Shown here piece by piece: positions 45,001 through 64,000 of a stretch of 64,000 nucleotides of DNA. The stretch's first letter is position 1. The number at the start of each line of letters is the position of its first letter. The position numbers and the translations under genes were made by a program. Location of the stretch: contig CM036631.1 of the NCBI GenBank assembly GCA_020746105.1, forward strand, positions 14,791,058 to 14,855,057. Direction: 5' to 3'. This DNA is from Trogon surrucura. Lineage: Eukaryota > Chordata > Aves > Trogoniformes > Trogonidae. The notes under the pieces were generated by a model. The model was given only the letters and a program-made list of their open reading frames with translations. It was not told the DNA's origin and searched no databases.

Positions 45001-46773
45001 GACTGAGGCAGAGGAAACAACAGGTCTCCCTTCTCGCCTTCCCTTTGAGATACAAGCGCCTCGCTCTTGGGATTATAAATGTTTGAACTAAGACCCAGGA
45101 AACTGGAAGGAGAGCCTCCCACTGGAATTCACAGAAGAGAAGAGAAGGGAGGTTTTTCCAAATCCTTTACGAAAAAGCTCTTGCAGTTTTCCCATGCTGT
45201 CCGTACTCTGTTTAATAATGCGATTGTGACCTGAGTGGAATTTATGAATGATGAACTATTGACGCTTGTTGCACCGCTGCGTTGGACTATTTTTTTTTTT
45301 TTTTTTTTTCCCCTTTTCTCAGCACATGATTCCCTCATCCCAGCTGTTGCAGGAGCTATGGGCCAGTAATAGAGGGATGGGAAGCTGAGACAGTTTATTT
45401 TCACATTCTTCTGTTCTGGGGACTTGGCTCGTTAGCTGAAGCTGCTGCTGCTTTTTACTGGATTTGCTCTTTTCTCGTCAAATTTGTTTGTTTTCATGTG
45501 CGTGGGGTGTTACAGTTAAATAGACGTTGGACTAGAGCTGAATGGATGCTTTGCAATCTGAAAGGTTTTTGGGGATGACAAAAACCTACTGAAAACAGAA
45601 GAACTGGTGCTGCAGGAAACCTGGGGCCTGTTTTCCAAGCCTTTTTGTTTTATTGAGCAAGGTAAATAACGTAGTGGTGTTGAAAATACGGGGCTTACGG
45701 TAATCATGCATGAAAATGTTACAAAACACTTGAGACTGTTCCAAGTCTTTCAAGGGATTGAGATGTCCCCCAGTAAGGCTCAGAATAAGTTGAATTATTC
45801 TTTAAAATGTGCAGATAGGAGTGTGGAATGTCAGACTGAGAACAAACTTTGTGTTACCTGAGAGGTTGAGAACACTATTTTTTTCTGATTTACCTTAGGT
45901 TCTTGTAGGTTTGTGATGTTGAGAGAGGCTGTCTGAAGCACTTCAGAAAGTGGTAGTGATTCAGTGAGTGGTTTTTTTTTTTAGTGTTGGGGTATTTTTG
46001 TGCTTTTTAAAAACTTGATGCATCTTGTAAAGGTCCTTGCAAGTCTCTTGAGAAAGTCCTTGCAGTTTGACATTAGTGCAGTACTTATATTGTTAACTGT
46101 GTTCGTACTCTGCCTTTGTTTTTGCTTGCCTTTTATTATTCATAGTGACATTTGCTGCCACTTTGTAAAGATTTCTTTACTTTTTATCTGCCTTTACACG
46201 TGTGTCTCCTGGATTAGACTGTTTGGATTTACCACTAATTTATCTGCATCACTTTTACCATGGACTTTCTACAGCCAGCCTAAGCTCCAACTACTGTTTT
46301 AGATACTATCTTTGTATGTTTCAGGTGTTGGAAGAAGCACATAGTGATTCTCAAAATGTGCAGTGTAATCAGTTACTGGTTTAAGTGTATAATTTTTGGT
46401 GGCAGGCTGCGTGCCTTGTCTTTGTTGTTTGTTTTTGTCTTTAGAAGATCTCTGCAGCAGCTTGCTCTTAACAAAAATATAAATCCATTAAAATGAGATC
46501 ACAGTTTGCAAGGTAGCTGTAAAAATCTGGTTTTGCAAGAAGTCACAGGATTCATTATGAAGTGATGCCCTGATTAAATTGATTGTATACCTTTTCTCCC
46601 GCAGCCTTAATGAAATAGTGGCAAACACGAAGGTGTTGGCAACTTTGCTGATGCTATCGTTGGGAAAGCTCAGTCAGTGTTATGGGTAGTATCCAAAGTT
46701 CCTTTGCTTATCCTGTTTAGATTTGTTTGACTTACTAATTTATGGTCTTTGTTTCGTCTTACTTTGTTTCAAG
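44543..46773 (+). other. PPFIA1: PPFIA1 intron 1 (approximate)
   Basis: About 2.2 kb between the CpG island and the first coding exon. The sequence moves from GC-rich to AT-rich and includes a T21 run at about 45,290-45,310. No other exon was recognised. Confidence 0.45.

Positions 46774-64000
<17,227 letters not shown>

Noticed and set aside
46723-46773. In-frame upstream ATG that would extend PPFIA1 by 17 residues
   Set aside because: A pyrimidine-rich acceptor ending at 46773 lies between it and the conserved MMCEV start, so these bases are intron.

Overview
This window is vertebrate nuclear DNA, almost certainly from a bird. It contains many 5'-truncated CR1 LINE copies ending in short ATTCTATGA/ATTCTGTGA repeats, compact introns, and the gene order ANO1 - FADD - PPFIA1, all on the + strand. 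That order matches the conserved amniote block that corresponds to human 11q13.3. The species cannot be fixed from the sequence alone.

Layout. Positions 1-12,320 hold the 3' part of ANO1 (TMEM16A), the calcium-activated chloride channel: nine coding exons from TM5 to the stop codon, then a 3'UTR of about 1.8 kb. Positions 12,320-23,560 are intergenic, with a small palindromic MITE-like repeat, several perfect inverted repeats, one exon-like segment and a nested pair of CR1 elements next to FADD. Positions 23,560-25,234 are the FADD CpG-island promoter and its two coding exons, a complete gene of 192 aa. Positions 25,235-43,640 are mostly non-coding: the FADD 3'UTR of uncertain length, another CR1, tandem duplications, CpG-rich patches, and a chain of four exon-like segments whose splice phases fit each other (a weak candidate for an undescribed gene). 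Positions 43,640-45,000 hold a 19-bp minisatellite followed by the PPFIA1 CpG-island promoter and non-coding first exon. From 46,774 to the end lie the first three coding exons of PPFIA1 (liprin-alpha-1), separated by a 16-kb intron; the third is cut by the window edge.

The three genes are neighbours but not a functional operon. ANO1 is a plasma-membrane channel, FADD is the death-receptor adaptor that recruits caspase-8, and liprin-alpha-1 is a coiled-coil/SAM scaffold of focal adhesions and presynaptic sites. FADD and PPFIA1 each have their own CpG-island promoter; the ANO1 promoter lies upstream of the window.

Exon borders were set by protein homology recalled from the families, by splice consensus, and by phase continuity between exons. 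No alignment, RNA or database search was available. UTR borders, repeat family names and all novel-gene suggestions are inference.
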